Shown here: in pieces, positions 36,461 to 46,134 of the stretch
How positions within the stretch are numbered: position 1 is the first letter of the stretch
How the letters are laid out: each line of letters opens with the position of its first letter
DNA from: Methylocystis sp. H62
GTDB lineage: Bacteria; Pseudomonadota; Alphaproteobacteria; Rhizobiales; Beijerinckiaceae
Reading direction: 5' to 3'
Length of the DNA stretch: 64,000 nt
NCBI RefSeq assembly: GCF_015709515.1
Contig: NZ_JADNQZ010000045.1
Location: 1 to 64,000, forward strand
Translations under genes and position numbers: made by a program
Notes under the pieces: model-generated
The model's input: only the letters and a program-made list of their open reading frames with translations
Told to the model about the DNA's origin: nothing
The model's database searches: none

Positions 36461-37071
36461 GGGCGGGGTTGACCTTGAGCAGAATTCTCCTGAGCTTTGC
36501 GCTCGTCGTTATCGCGGCGTCGTTGCTGTCTCCACGCGCCGCGTTGGGCGCCGGTTGGCATTATTACGACCCGGAATGTCCGATTGATCTTGGCGGCAAG
36601 TCGATGAAATTCGTCGCCATGCAGCCCAAGAAGAACGTCGACCGGGAATGCATCGCGCTGCCCGACGTTGGCCCCAGCGTCATCGTGCTCGACGCCGCCG
36701 ACGCTGAATTGCGCGACATGAACTGGGACATCCGCATTCTGCGCGGCAAAGGGCCGAACGGCGAAGCGGACCCCGAAGCCGATATCGTCGGCCGCCTGCC
36801 GGTGCAGAAATTCCGCAACGGCATGGTGAATTTCGACCAGAATTTTAGGGAGCCGGGCGAATACGTGCTTTACGCCAGGCTGACGAGCGACGACGGCGCG
36901 AAGCGTTTTGAGGGCCGGCACCCGTTCTCGGTCGGCCTCGTCACCGACGAGGAAATTTATCTCTACATCGCCTTCGGCGTTTTCGTCCTCGTCGCCGGCG
37001 GCGTCGCCTTCACGCTCTGGCGCCAGGGCAAGCTCGGATTCAAGATTCCGGATTTTTCGAAACCACAGTAG
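36457..37071 (+). CDS. membrane-anchored secreted protein of unknown function
   Basis: 204 residues. An N-terminal signal peptide (SRILLSFALVVIAASLLS, cleavage near ALGAG) is followed by an extracytoplasmic beta-rich domain of about 130 residues with two Cys (DPECPIDLGG, DRECIALPDV) and a GEYVLYARL strand typical of Ig-like folds. A C-terminal transmembrane helix (YIAFGVFVLVAGGVAFTLW) and a short cytoplasmic tail come last. GTG 36457 overlaps the cysE stop; TTG 36475 is an alternative. I do not recognise the family. The overlap suggests co-translation with cysE, but no functional link is evident. Confidence 0.65.
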   Translation: MRAGLTLSRILLSFALVVIAASLLSPRAALGAGWHYYDPECPIDLGGKSMKFVAMQPKKNVDRECIALPDVGPSVIVLDAADAELRDMNWDIRILRGKGPNGEADPEADIVGRLPVQKFRNGMVNFDQNFREPGEYVLYARLTSDDGAKRFEGRHPFSVGLVTDEEIYLYIAFGVFVLVAGGVAFTLWRQGKLGFKIPDFSKPQ

Positions 37072-37205
37072 GCCTGTCCACTATCAGCGCCGCGAGGGTG
37101 AAGGTCCCGCGCCGCAGGTGAAGTAAGGCCTCGGCAGGCCGGCATTCCGCCAAAGGAAAATCGGGCAAACTGCACGCGTCTTCGCGCAAGAGGCCCCCTT
37201 GCCAA

Positions 37206-38768
37206 ATGCGAATCGACTGGCAAATCCTCGATGCGGACCGGGCTTGGCCGGTCCGGGACGTGAAGCGCGGAATGACCTGCGACCTTGAGAAAAATGTGGA
37301 GCGGTTGCAACCACGCGGGAGCTCCAGTGGAGAAACGCCGCCCGCGGATTCGGTGGAAGCGCGGGCGTTAAATCCCTGGCTGGTCGTCGCTTTGGTCTCC
37401 ATCGGCGCGTTTCTCGGTCAATTCGATGCGAGCGTGGTTCAACTGGCTTTGCCCACGCTCGGCAAGACCTTTGACGCCTCGCTGGAGACGGTGAGCTGGG
37501 TGGCTTTGGCGTATCTTGTGTCATTCGCCTCATGCCTGCCGATCTTCGGACGGCTCTGCGACATGTTCGGCAGGAAGTCGCTTTACCTCATCGGATATTT
37601 ACTGTTCGTGTTTGCGAGTTCGTTGTGCGGTCTCGCCTCGGACATCGACTGGCTGATCCTGTTCCGCGTTCTTCAGGGCGTCGGCGGCTCCTTGCTGGGC
37701 GCAAACAGCATCGCAATACTGGTTAGCTCCGTTGGCAAGGACCAGCAGGGCCGGGCGCTGGGGTTCTTTGCCGCCGCCCAGGCGGTCGGAATGAGCGCCG
37801 GGCCGGCGGTCGGCGGTTTGCTTCTCGCTTCGCTGGGGTGGCGCTGGCTGTTCTGGGTTTGCGTTCCCATTGGCATTGCCGCTGCGGCGATCGGATGGCT
37901 TGCGCTTCCCCAGACGAAAGTCCTCAACGAAAGAGCGACGTTCGATTGGCGCGGCGCCTTGCTTCTGGGCCCTGCCCTGATCTGTCTCGTGCTCGTTCTC
38001 AATCAGGTTTCGGCATGGGGCGCCGCCTCCCCCGCGACCCTCTTTCTTATCGCGCTGTCCGTCGTGCTGATGGCGCTTCTCGTGCGACAGGAGCGCGGCT
38101 CTCCCTCGCCGCTCGTCGATCTCCGGCTATTCCAGAGCAAGGGATTTTCCTTTGGCGCTATCGCCGTCCTTCTCGGCTACGCAATGCTTTATGGGATGTT
38201 TTTTCTCATATCGTTTGCGCTGGAGCATGGATATGGGGATAGCCCGCTGGCGGCCGGCCTGAGGTTGGCGATCATTCCCGTCGCCCTCGGCGTGACCGCT
38301 CCATTCGGCGGCTCGCTCAGTGATCGGCTGGGCGCGCGCATGCTCAGCGGCGCCGGCATGACGCTCTGCTGCGTCGCTCTGGCGGTTCTGGGTTTCGCGA
38401 TCGTGAGCCAGAGCGCGAGCCGCACTCCCGACGCTGTCGCGTTCGCCTTGTTCGGCGCGGGCCTGGGCGTTTTCATCGCGCCCAACAATCACGCCACGAT
38501 CAATGCAGCCCCGAAACATCTTGCGGGACAGGCAGGCGCGATGCTGAATCTGATGCGCGTCCTGGGCACGAGCATCGGCGTTGCGAGCGCTTCCTCGACA
38601 TTGTCCTGGGGTATCCAGCTTGTGACCGGTTCCTACGGAGACTGGAAGTCGTTCCCGGGCTCCACGACGCTCTACGCCGTCGACATCGGGCTGGTGATGC
38701 TCGCCTGCATGGCCGCCGTCGCGGGGCTCATATCCGTGCTGCGGCCTGTCGAAGAGAAGGCGAGCTAG
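37206..38768 (+). CDS. MFS transporter, DHA2 (EmrB/QacA) type
   Basis: 520 residues; proton-driven drug/metabolite exporter of the inner membrane. About 14 transmembrane segments. Motif A-type loop FGRLCDMFGRKSLYLIGYLL after helix 2, the motif C region AVGMSAGPAVGGLLLASLGW, and FDASVVQLALPTLG in helix 1 place it in the EmrB/QacA subfamily. A cytoplasmic N-tail of some 55 residues precedes helix 1; ATG 37272 would shorten it to about 35. No paired EmrA-type adaptor gene lies beside it. It converges on parC, 8 bases between stops. Confidence 0.87.
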   Translation: MRIDWQILDADRAWPVRDVKRGMTCDLEKNVERLQPRGSSSGETPPADSVEARALNPWLVVALVSIGAFLGQFDASVVQLALPTLGKTFDASLETVSWVALAYLVSFASCLPIFGRLCDMFGRKSLYLIGYLLFVFASSLCGLASDIDWLILFRVLQGVGGSLLGANSIAILVSSVGKDQQGRALGFFAAAQAVGMSAGPAVGGLLLASLGWRWLFWVCVPIGIAAAAIGWLALPQTKVLNERATFDWRGALLLGPALICLVLVLNQVSAWGAASPATLFLIALSVVLMALLVRQERGSPSPLVDLRLFQSKGFSFGAIAVLLGYAMLYGMFFLISFALEHGYGDSPLAAGLRLAIIPVALGVTAPFGGSLSDRLGARMLSGAGMTLCCVALAVLGFAIVSQSASRTPDAVAFALFGAGLGVFIAPNNHATINAAPKHLAGQAGAMLNLMRVLGTSIGVASASSTLSWGIQLVTGSYGDWKSFPGSTTLYAVDIGLVMLACMAAVAGLISVLRPVEEKAS

Positions 38769-38776
38769 ACGAGGGA

Positions 38777-41044
38777 TCACCCAAACCGATTATTCCTCGG
38801 AAATCCTCGCGGCGGCAGCCGCCCCGCTTCGGCGCGGTGGCCGATCCAGTCCTTGAGTTCCGCCTTGTCGATTGTGAAGACTCGGTTCGAGGCGTCGGTC
38901 CATGTCAGCCCGTCTTTGAGCGCAAAAACCTTCGCGTCGGCGACGCCGCCGTCCTTGTAGCGCTGCATGCGCACGCCCTTGCCGCGCGCCATGCGCGGCG
39001 CTTCGCTGAGCGGAAACACCAGGAGCTTCCTGTTCTCGCCGATGATGGCGATATGATCGCCCTCCGCCTGCGTCACGATCTTCAATATAGAGGGCGGCTC
39101 GACGTTGAGCGCCGCGCGCCCCTTGCGCGTCGAGGATAGGAGATCATCTTCGCTCACGACGAAGCCGCGCCCGTCATTGGTCACGAGCAGCAGCGCGGCG
39201 CCCGCTTCATGCGGCAGCACGGCGACGACATCGGCGCCTTCCTCGATCTCGGCGAAGAGCCGGATCGGCTCGCCATGTCCGCGCCCGCCGGGAAGTTTCG
39301 AGGCCTCTAACGTATAGGCCTTGCCGTTCGCTGCGAGCGCCAGGATTTTCGACGTCGTCTGCGCGAAGAAGGAAGCGCCGAGTTCGTCGTCGCCCTTGAA
39401 CTGCAGCGTCGAAAGATCCTGCACATGACCCTTGAGCGCGCGAATCCAGCCCTTCTTCGAAACGACGATCGTCACCGGCTCGCGTTCAATCATCGCCTCG
39501 GCGAGGTCGAGATCAATCGCCTCGGGCGCGTCTTCGAAACTCGTGCGCCGCTTGCCCTTCGGCGTCTGCGAGCCGTAGGTTTTTTTGAGTTCGCGCACCT
39601 GCCAGGCGATGGTCTTCCACTGCTTGTCGTCATCGGCGAGCAGCGACTCGATCTCCTTGCGCTCGTCCGAAAGTTCGCCGAGCTCCTTCTTCAGCTCCAT
39701 TTCTTCAAGCCGGCGCAGAGCGCGCAGCCGCGTGTCGAGGATGTATTCGACCTGCAAATCGGTCAGCTTGAACGTCTTTTTCAATTCCCCCTTGGCGTCG
39801 TCCTCTTCGCGGATGATGCGGATCACCTCATCGAGATTGAGGAAGACGATGACCATGCCTTCCAATTGCTCGATGCGCCGAACGATCGCGGCGAGGCGAT
39901 GGCGCGAGCGGCGCTGCAGCACGGTCCGGCGATGGTCGAGCCATTGCCTTAAGGCCTCGTCGAGCGAAACGACACGCGGCGTCACGCCGTCGACGAGCAC
40001 ATTCATGTTCATCGGAAACCGCGTTTCGAGCTCGGAGAGCTTGAACAGAGTCTCCATCATCAGCGCCGGGTCGACGGTGCGCGCGCGCGGCTCGAAAACG
40101 ATGCGCACGTCTTCCGCCGATTCATCGCGCACATCGGCGACGAGCGGCAGTTTGCGCTCGGAGATGAGTTCGGCGAGCCGTTCGATGAGGCGCGACTTCT
40201 GCACGCCGTAGGGGATTTCCGTGACGACGATGACCCATCCGCCGCGCGGCAGCTCTTCTTTGATCCAGCGCGCGCGCACACGAAACGAGCCGCGCCCGGT
40301 GCGATAGGTCTCGATGATCTCGTCGCGCTTGTCGACGATGATTCCGCCCGTCGGAAAATCCGGCCCCTGCACGAAGGTTAAGAGCTGTTCGGCGGTCGCC
40401 TTGCGGTGAGAGATGAGATAGAGCGCCGCGTCGCAGAGTTCGGCGAGATTATGCGGCGGGATCGACGTCGCCATGCCGACGGCGATCCCCTGCGCGCCAT
40501 TGGCGAGCAGATTGGGCAGCGCCGACGGCAGCACCACCGGCTCCTTCTCCTCGCCGGAATAGTTCGGGATGAAGTCGATCGCGTCTTCGTCGATGCCTTC
40601 CAGAAGAGAGCGCGCGACCGCCGTCATGCGCGCCTCGGTGTAGCGATAGGCGGCCGCCGAATCGCCGTCGACATTGCCGAAATTGCCCTGCCCGTCGACG
40701 AGCGGATAGCGAGAGGAGAAATCCTGCGCGAGGCGCACCAGCGCATCATAGATCGCCTGATCGCCATGCGGGTGGAACGAGCCCATCACGTCGCCGACGA
40801 TCTTTGCACATTTCTTGAACGGCGCGCCGGGGTCGAGACGAAGAATATGCATCCCGTAAAGGATGCGTCGGTGCACGGGCTTCAGCCCGTCGCGCGCGTC
40901 CGGCAGCGCGCGGCCGGTGATGGTCGAAAGCGCGTAGCGTAGATAGCGCTCCTCGAGCGCTTCGCGCAGCGCGACCGGCGCGATCACGCTAACCTCGCCT
41001 GCGCTCTTGCCTTTTCCGCTTCCGCCGCCGCCCTTTTGCGCCAT
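38777..41044 (-). CDS. parC: DNA topoisomerase IV subunit A
   Basis: 755 residues; with ParE decatenates replicated chromosomes. The N-terminal winged-helix domain has [19 protein letters not shown] and the catalytic Tyr135 in [11 protein letters not shown] coiled-coil stretch spans 420-480 and the beta-propeller C-terminal domain runs from about 500. In the quinolone-determining loop the sequence is [14 protein letters not shown]: Gln96 and Asp100 stand where E. coli ParC has Ser80 and Glu84. The ATG at 41044 is directly followed by a Gly/Lys-rich linker typical of alphaproteobacterial ParC. Confidence 0.94.
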   Translation of the reverse strand: MAQKGGGGSGKGKSAGEVSVIAPVALREALEERYLRYALSTITGRALPDARDGLKPVHRRILYGMHILRLDPGAPFKKCAKIVGDVMGSFHPHGDQAIYDALVRLAQDFSSRYPLVDGQGNFGNVDGDSAAAYRYTEARMTAVARSLLEGIDEDAIDFIPNYSGEEKEPVVLPSALPNLLANGAQGIAVGMATSIPPHNLAELCDAALYLISHRKATAEQLLTFVQGPDFPTGGIIVDKRDEIIETYRTGRGSFRVRARWIKEELPRGGWVIVVTEIPYGVQKSRLIERLAELISERKLPLVADVRDESAEDVRIVFEPRARTVDPALMMETLFKLSELETRFPMNMNVLVDGVTPRVVSLDEALRQWLDHRRTVLQRRSRHRLAAIVRRIEQLEGMVIVFLNLDEVIRIIREEDDAKGELKKTFKLTDLQVEYILDTRLRALRRLEEMELKKELGELSDERKEIESLLADDDKQWKTIAWQVRELKKTYGSQTPKGKRRTSFEDAPEAIDLDLAEAMIEREPVTIVVSKKGWIRALKGHVQDLSTLQFKGDDELGASFFAQTTSKILALAANGKAYTLEASKLPGGRGHGEPIRLFAEIEEGADVVAVLPHEAGAALLLVTNDGRGFVVSEDDLLSSTRKGRAALNVEPPSILKIVTQAEGDHIAIIGENRKLLVFPLSEAPRMARGKGVRMQRYKDGGVADAKVFALKDGLTWTDASNRVFTIDKAELKDWIGHRAEAGRLPPRGFPRNNRFG

Positions 41045-41297
41045 CTCAAAAACCCGATTCTGCCTTTGCGATCGGTACTATGGCCGCGAGGGCGTCGGCG
41101 CAAGCGAAGGATTTCGAAGCGGCTCTTTAACTGTGAAAGGATGTCGTCGATGTATCGACTGCGTTTTGTGCGGCAATGTAACAAATAAGGTCTTGCGGGC
41201 GCCGTGTGTCGTCCTTTAGAAGCTTTGCGAAGCGATGGCGCGGATCGGCGCGGTCGACTTTTCGCCGGTTTTCTGCGGCTTTCAAAACATGGCGTCC

Positions 41298-41540
41298 ATG
41301 AAGAAACTGTTTTTGGCGCTGATCGCGGCGCTGCTCGTGACCTCCGCCTCGTTTGCTTTGGATCGATCGCAAATGACGGTCTCCGGCCCGACGCTCGCCG
41401 CGCGGGACCGCGCGGCTCAGGCGCGCGACGCTGACGAAGACATGCAGGCGATCTGCCGCGAAGTGCTCGTCGACATCGATCAGGGCTACGGCGTCAGCAG
41501 CCATGAATCGCGTTATATTTGCGGCGACAAGCGCCGCTAA
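41298..41540 (+). CDS. small secreted hypothetical protein
   Basis: 80 residues from ATG 41298 (MKKLFLALIAALLVTSASFA signal peptide); an ATG nine bases earlier is in frame. The mature part is about 60 residues with two Cys (AICREVLVDID and SRYICGDKR), probably disulfide-bonded in the periplasm. Family not recognised. It sits alone between the divergent parC start and the convergent recO. Confidence 0.65.
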   Translation: MKKLFLALIAALLVTSASFALDRSQMTVSGPTLAARDRAAQARDADEDMQAICREVLVDIDQGYGVSSHESRYICGDKRR

Positions 41541-41582
41541 CCGATCCGCCGACGACTCTACGCCGCTGCGCTTTTCGCTCTC

Positions 41583-42314
41583 TCACGCCACGGGCAAAAG
41601 AGCGCCGACGTAAAGTTCGCGCGCCGCCGGCAGCGCGACGCCGCGCGGCTTGAGCACGTCACGCGTGAGGAAATATCCGGTCAAGCGGAACGCCGCAATG
41701 AGATCGGCCTGCTCCGCCACAATGCTCTCATGCTGAAGAAAGTCGGGATAGAGCAGGAGTTTCTCGCGCCACGGCGCGCCGGCGGCGCGGCTTACCGCGC
41801 GGCCCGATTTCGGCGACACATAGGCGAGATCCTCCCTCGCGCCGGTCAGCGCGCAAGCGTTGAGATCGAGTCCGAAGCCGAGCGCGCCGAGCAGCGCAAG
41901 TTCGAATCGCGCCAACATCGTCGCGGCGCCTTCGGCGGCGCGAATATCGCCGAACAGCGCCGCAATGGCGTCGGCCATTTCGAACAATTCCTCATGAGGG
42001 TCGCGCTCCGGCAGCAGACGCAGCAGCTCGCAGAGCGAGACGACGCCATGGAGCGCCGCGGCGCGGTCGAGGAAATAGGCGGCGCGGGCGACGAGCGGCT
42101 CGACCGTCAAGGCGCCGAGATGGTCCTCAAGACGCGCGCGCCACTGCGCCGCGACGAGATTGCCGGGCTGCAGAATCGGACGGAGCCGGCGCGAGCGACC
42201 GCCGCGCACGAGACCAAGATGGCGGCCGTGTCCGCGCGTCATCACCTCGAGGATGACGGAAGTTTCGCCATGCCGACGCGCGCCGAGAATAAGAGCGTCG
42301 TCGCGCCATTCCAT
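41583..42314 (-). CDS. recO: DNA repair protein RecO
   Basis: 243 residues; RecO loads RecA onto SSB-coated single strands with RecR. The N-terminal OB-fold reads DALILGARRHGETSVILEVM and GHGRHLGLVRGG; the helical domain has LHGVVSLCELLRLLPERDPH and LLGALGFGLDLNACALTGA. The C4 zinc motif of some RecO proteins is not complete. Last gene of the pdxJ-lepB-rnc-era gene line, 7 bases after the DUF1737 gene. Confidence 0.9.
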   Translation of the reverse strand: MEWRDDALILGARRHGETSVILEVMTRGHGRHLGLVRGGRSRRLRPILQPGNLVAAQWRARLEDHLGALTVEPLVARAAYFLDRAAALHGVVSLCELLRLLPERDPHEELFEMADAIAALFGDIRAAEGAATMLARFELALLGALGFGLDLNACALTGAREDLAYVSPKSGRAVSRAAGAPWREKLLLYPDFLQHESIVAEQADLIAAFRLTGYFLTRDVLKPRGVALPAARELYVGALLPVA

Positions 42315-42321
42315 ATCAGGC

Positions 42322-42549
42322 TCACACTTCGGAAAGCTTCATATCCGGCCTGTAGTCTAAGTCTTCGACATCCTTGATCAAAGCCTGGCCGCAAATCACC
42401 CGGTTTTGCGTCGAGTCGAAGGTGAGCGACGGCGATCCGTGAAGTCGCCAGCCGAGGCTCAACGCTTCCGTGACGCGATGGCAAAACGCTGCGTCGTCGG
42501 GCCCGGTGAGAAAACGATAGGCGGTCATCGCCTTGCGTTCGTTCGACAT
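42322..42549 (-). CDS. DUF1737 domain protein
   Basis: 75 residues. AYRFLTGPDDAAFCHRVTEA followed by LSLGWRLHGSPSLTFD and CGQALIKDV matches DUF1737, small proteins of unknown function often seen alone or fused to other domains. ATG 42549 has CTGGAGAATCG upstream, so it is chosen over the longer frame. It lies between era and recO (43 bp and 7 bp gaps), an unusual passenger in this conserved gene line. Confidence 0.75.
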   Translation of the reverse strand: MSNERKAMTAYRFLTGPDDAAFCHRVTEALSLGWRLHGSPSLTFDSTQNRVICGQALIKDVEDLDYRPDMKLSEV

Positions 42550-42592
42550 TCGATTCTCCAGCGCCGCGCGAATCACCTGACCTTGGCCGATA

Positions 42593-43519
42593 TTATTTCC
42601 CTTTCGGGAAATCCAGGCGCATCTCGCGATAGCGCTCTGGGTCGTCGGCCCAATTTTCCCGGACCTTCACGAACAGGAAGAGATGCACCACCTGTTCGGC
42701 GGCCTCGGCGATCTCGCGGCGGGCCGCCTGACCGATGGCCTTGATGGTGCGGCCGCCTTCGCCGATGACGATCTTCTTCTGGCTGTCGCGCGCGACAAAG
42801 ATCGTCTGCTCGATGCGCGCCGAGCCGTCCTTCTGATTGGTCCAGGAGTCCGTCTCGACAGTCGACTGATAGGGCAATTCGTCGTGCAGCCGCTCATAGA
42901 TCTGCTCGCGGGTGATTTCCGCGGCGAGCAGCCGCAGCGGCGCGTCCGAGAGCTGATCCTCGGGATAGAGCCAGGGCGAGGGCCCCATGCGCTGCGCGAG
43001 CGCCTGGCGCAGATCGCCGACGCCGTCGCCTTTCAGCGCCGAGATCATGAAGGTTTCGTCGAATTTCTCGCGCGCGTTCAGCGTTTGCGCCAGCGCCAGC
43101 AGCCTTTCGCGGGGGATGAGATCAATTTTGTTCAGCACAAGGAGCTTGGGCGCCTTGGCGTGCTGAAGCTGCGTCAGGATCGCGTCCACTTCTTCGTCGA
43201 TCCCCTTGCGGGAGTCGATGAGCAGCGCGATCACGTCGGCGTCGGCCGCGCCGGAGAGCGCGCTGGCGACCATGGCGCGATCGAGCCGCCGTTTGGGCTT
43301 GAAGATGCCCGGCGTGTCGACAAGGATGATCTGCGCCGCGCCCTCGATGGCGATTCCGCGAACGAGCGCCCGCGTCGTCTGCGCCTTGCGCGACACGATC
43401 GAGACCTTGGCCCCGACAAGTTGATTGAGCAGCGTCGACTTGCCGGCGTTGGGCGCGCCGACCAGCGCGGCGAAGCCGCAGCGCGTGTCTTCTCGCGCCA
43501 ATTCGTCGTCGCCGCTCAT
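42593..43519 (-). CDS. era: GTPase Era
   Basis: 308 residues; essential GTPase that helps mature 16S rRNA and assemble the 30S subunit. G1 GAPNAGKST at residues 21-29, G3 DTPGIF near 67, G4 NKIDLI near 132, G5 SALKGDG near 162; a C-terminal KH domain (KKIVIGEGGRTIKAIGQAAR) binds the 3' end of 16S rRNA. The ATG overlaps the rnc stop by 3 bases, so the two are translationally coupled. Confidence 0.96.
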   Translation of the reverse strand: MSGDDELAREDTRCGFAALVGAPNAGKSTLLNQLVGAKVSIVSRKAQTTRALVRGIAIEGAAQIILVDTPGIFKPKRRLDRAMVASALSGAADADVIALLIDSRKGIDEEVDAILTQLQHAKAPKLLVLNKIDLIPRERLLALAQTLNAREKFDETFMISALKGDGVGDLRQALAQRMGPSPWLYPEDQLSDAPLRLLAAEITREQIYERLHDELPYQSTVETDSWTNQKDGSARIEQTIFVARDSQKKIVIGEGGRTIKAIGQAARREIAEAAEQVVHLFLFVKVRENWADDPERYREMRLDFPKGK

Positions 43520-44223
43520 GTATCGCCCTTCCCTGTGGCCGCGTCCTCGCGGGCCAGAAATGCCGCCGCCGCGGCCTGTTCCGCGACCCGTTTCGAGGCG
43601 CCCGATCCGGGCGCCGCCGTAAATCCCTGCACCTCCACGACGACCTCGAAGAAGGGCGCGTGGTCCGGTCCGCTGCGGGCGACGAGCCGGTAGCGGGGCG
43701 TGGCGAGGCCGCGCGCCTGAGCCCATTCCTGCAAGGCGGTCTTCGCGTCGCGCAAATCCTGGCCGCTCGCCGCCATACGGTCGCTGAACGCCTTGCGAAC
43801 GATATGTTCGGCCGCGGCGGCGCCCCCGTCGAGAAAGGCTGCGCCAATGATCGCTTCGCAAATGTCGCCGAGCAAGGCGCGCTTGCCGCGTCCGCCGGTC
43901 TGGGCCTCGCCCTCGCCGAGCCGCATCGCTGCGCCAACGCCCCAGACTTCGGCCACCTCGGCGCAGGTCTCCTTACGCACCAGCGCCGCGAGGCGGCGGG
44001 ACAGCTCGCCTTCGCTCTCGTTTGGAAAGGCGTCATAGAGCATGTGCGCCACGGCGAGGCCGAGCACGCGGTCGCCCAAAAACTCCAGCCGCTCGTATGA
44101 ATCGCGCCGGGCTGGCGAGGCGCTGACATGCGTCAGCGCCCGGCCGAGCAGCGCCGGATCGGCGAAGTCATGTCCGATACGCGCCTCGAGCTCAGCGAGC
44201 CCCTTCTCGCGGCCGCGCGTCAT
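43516..44223 (-). CDS. rnc: ribonuclease III
   Basis: 235 residues; cleaves double-stranded RNA, including rRNA precursors. The signature ERLEFLGDRVL spans residues 44-54, with Glu47 and Asp51 in the metal site, and GDICEAIIGAAFLDGG gives the second acidic pair. The C-terminal dsRNA-binding domain has GFTAAPGSGASKRVAEQAAA. ATG 44223 is used although the frame is open to 44436. Lies 19 nt after lepB. Confidence 0.96.
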   Translation of the reverse strand: MTRGREKGLAELEARIGHDFADPALLGRALTHVSASPARRDSYERLEFLGDRVLGLAVAHMLYDAFPNESEGELSRRLAALVRKETCAEVAEVWGVGAAMRLGEGEAQTGGRGKRALLGDICEAIIGAAFLDGGAAAAEHIVRKAFSDRMAASGQDLRDAKTALQEWAQARGLATPRYRLVARSGPDHAPFFEVVVEVQGFTAAPGSGASKRVAEQAAAAAFLAREDAATGKGDT

Positions 44224-44242
44224 GTCGCGCCTGTGCGTCCGA

Positions 44243-45031
44243 TCAATGAACGGGCCGGAACAGCCGGTCCCACCGCACGGACCATGGCCAGCGCCAGAAG
44301 GCGAGCGCCGATTCGTCCTTCCTGACCGAGAAGAAGATGATCTCGGCGCGGCCCACGAGATTGACGAAGGGCACGAAGCCGACGCCGCCAAGCTCTGGCG
44401 CGATGCGCGAATCGGTGGAGTTGTCGCGATTATCACCCATCATGAAATAGTGGTCGGGCGGCACCACGAACAGCTCGGTGTTGTCGTTGATGCCGTGATC
44501 GCCCTCGATTTCAATGATCTTATGTTCGACCGCGGGATGATCGCCGTTGCCCGGGAGCGTTTCCTCGTAGGTCGTCACGGGGACTTCGCGGCCTTCGCGG
44601 TTCTCCGTCACCTCCTTTTCGAGCGGGGTGCGGGGCACGATGACGCCGTTGATATAGAGCCGGCCGTCGATGACCTGGATGCGGTCGCCGGGAAGGCCAA
44701 TGACGCGCTTGATATAGTCGGTCTCATTGTCCCGCGGCAGCTTGAAGACGATGACGTCGCCGCGGTTGGGGGGCGAAGCCAGAATGCGGCCGGAAAAAAT
44801 GTCGGGGCCGAACGGCATCGAGTAATTCGAATAGCCGTAGGCGTATTTCGACACGAAAACATAATCGCCGATCAGCAGCGTCGGGATCATCGAGCCCGAA
44901 GGAATATTGAACGGCTGAAAGAGCAGCGTGCGAATGACAAGCGCGATCGCCAGCGCCTGAAGGATGACCTTGATGGTTTCGAGAACCCCGCCCTCTTCGC
45001 GTTTTTCAGCCACCGGAACGTTCCTGCTCAA
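44243..45031 (-). CDS. lepB: signal peptidase I
   Basis: 262 residues; removes signal peptides at the outer face of the inner membrane. One N-terminal transmembrane helix (TIKVILQALAIALVIRTLLF) is followed by the catalytic Ser47 in IPSGSMIPTLLIGDY and Lys108 in DYIKRVIGLPGDRI. The box GDNRDNSTDSR is also conserved. In many alphaproteobacteria acpS lies between pdxJ and lepB; here the 233-bp gap has no acpS. Confidence 0.95.
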   Translation of the reverse strand: MSRNVPVAEKREEGGVLETIKVILQALAIALVIRTLLFQPFNIPSGSMIPTLLIGDYVFVSKYAYGYSNYSMPFGPDIFSGRILASPPNRGDVIVFKLPRDNETDYIKRVIGLPGDRIQVIDGRLYINGVIVPRTPLEKEVTENREGREVPVTTYEETLPGNGDHPAVEHKIIEIEGDHGINDNTELFVVPPDHYFMMGDNRDNSTDSRIAPELGGVGFVPFVNLVGRAEIIFFSVRKDESALAFWRWPWSVRWDRLFRPVH

Positions 45032-45264
45032 GCCGACTCACTCCTCATGCATTTGGGCGGCGTCGGCCCGCCCGGCCGCCCGGCTTAACACGCTAAAGCT
45101 TCCATGAGAACCTTCGCCCAAGCCAAAGAATAGCCCCAGGCCGGCGTCAAATGGATGACCGCCCGCCACCTTAGCGCGCTCAGCCAGCGCGTCTCCGCCC
45201 GATCGGGATTAACGCTAACGCCGCGCTTGCGCTTGCGATGCGCCGACCGGGCAGCGCCTTGGCC

Positions 45265-46020
45265 CTAAAAGGCTTGCGCCCGGCCCTGCTCCATCGCCTC
45301 CCGCATCCGCCGGATCGCCTCGCCGAGCCCGACGAATATCGCCTCGCCGACGAGAAAATGGCCGATGTTGAGTTCGACGATCTGCGGCAAGGCGCTCACG
45401 CGGCGCGCCGTCTCATAATCGAGGCCGTGGCCGGCGTGAATTTCGAGGCCGAGGGCGGCGCCATAGGCGGCGGCTTGCGCGACCCGCGCGAATTCCGCTT
45501 CGGCCCGCGCCATATCGCCGACCTCGACGGCGTGGCACCAGGCGCCCGTATGGAGCTCGACGACGGGGGCTTTCATCAACACGGCGGCGTCAATCGCCTC
45601 TGTCGACGGCTCGATGAACAGCGAGACGCGCACGCCTTCCCGCGTCAGCTGATCGACGTAAGGCAGCAGGTAGTCGTGCTGGCCGACGACGTCGAGGCCG
45701 CCCTCGGTCGTGCGCTCGGTGCGCTTTTCCGGCACGAGACAGACGGCGTGCGGCGCGGTCGCGACGGCGATGTCGAGCATCTGCTCGGTCGCCGCCATTT
45801 CGAAATTGAGCGGTTTCGAAATCGCCGCCTTCAGCCGGGCCATGTCCGCGTCATTGATGTGACGGCGGTCTTCGCGCAGATGCGCGGTGACGCCGTCGGC
45901 GCCAGCTTCGATGGCGAGCAGCGCGGCGCGCACGGGATCGGGCCGCGGACCGCCGCGCGCGTTGCGGACGGTGGCGACATGATCGACGTTGACGCCGAGG
46001 CGAAGGGGCGGCGAGGTCAT
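45265..46020 (-). CDS. pdxJ: pyridoxine 5'-phosphate synthase
   Basis: 251 residues; closes the pyridine ring of vitamin B6 from aminoacetone phosphate and deoxyxylulose phosphate. [20 protein letters not shown] at the N-terminus, [34 protein letters not shown] and [14 protein letters not shown] are family-specific. First gene of the pdxJ-lepB-rnc-era-recO line; it diverges from the AraC-type regulator gene. Confidence 0.95.
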   Translation of the reverse strand: MTSPPLRLGVNVDHVATVRNARGGPRPDPVRAALLAIEAGADGVTAHLREDRRHINDADMARLKAAISKPLNFEMAATEQMLDIAVATAPHAVCLVPEKRTERTTEGGLDVVGQHDYLLPYVDQLTREGVRVSLFIEPSTEAIDAAVLMKAPVVELHTGAWCHAVEVGDMARAEAEFARVAQAAAYGAALGLEIHAGHGLDYETARRVSALPQIVELNIGHFLVGEAIFVGLGEAIRRMREAMEQGRAQAF

Positions 46021-46134
46021 TGCGCTCTATAGCGCGCAGACGGACGGTTTGTCATTGGCCACGCGGCCGACGCCAGCGGCGTAAAGAGCAATTTCAGTCA
46101 GGAAGCCGGCCGTTGCGCTTGCTACGATGCAAAC

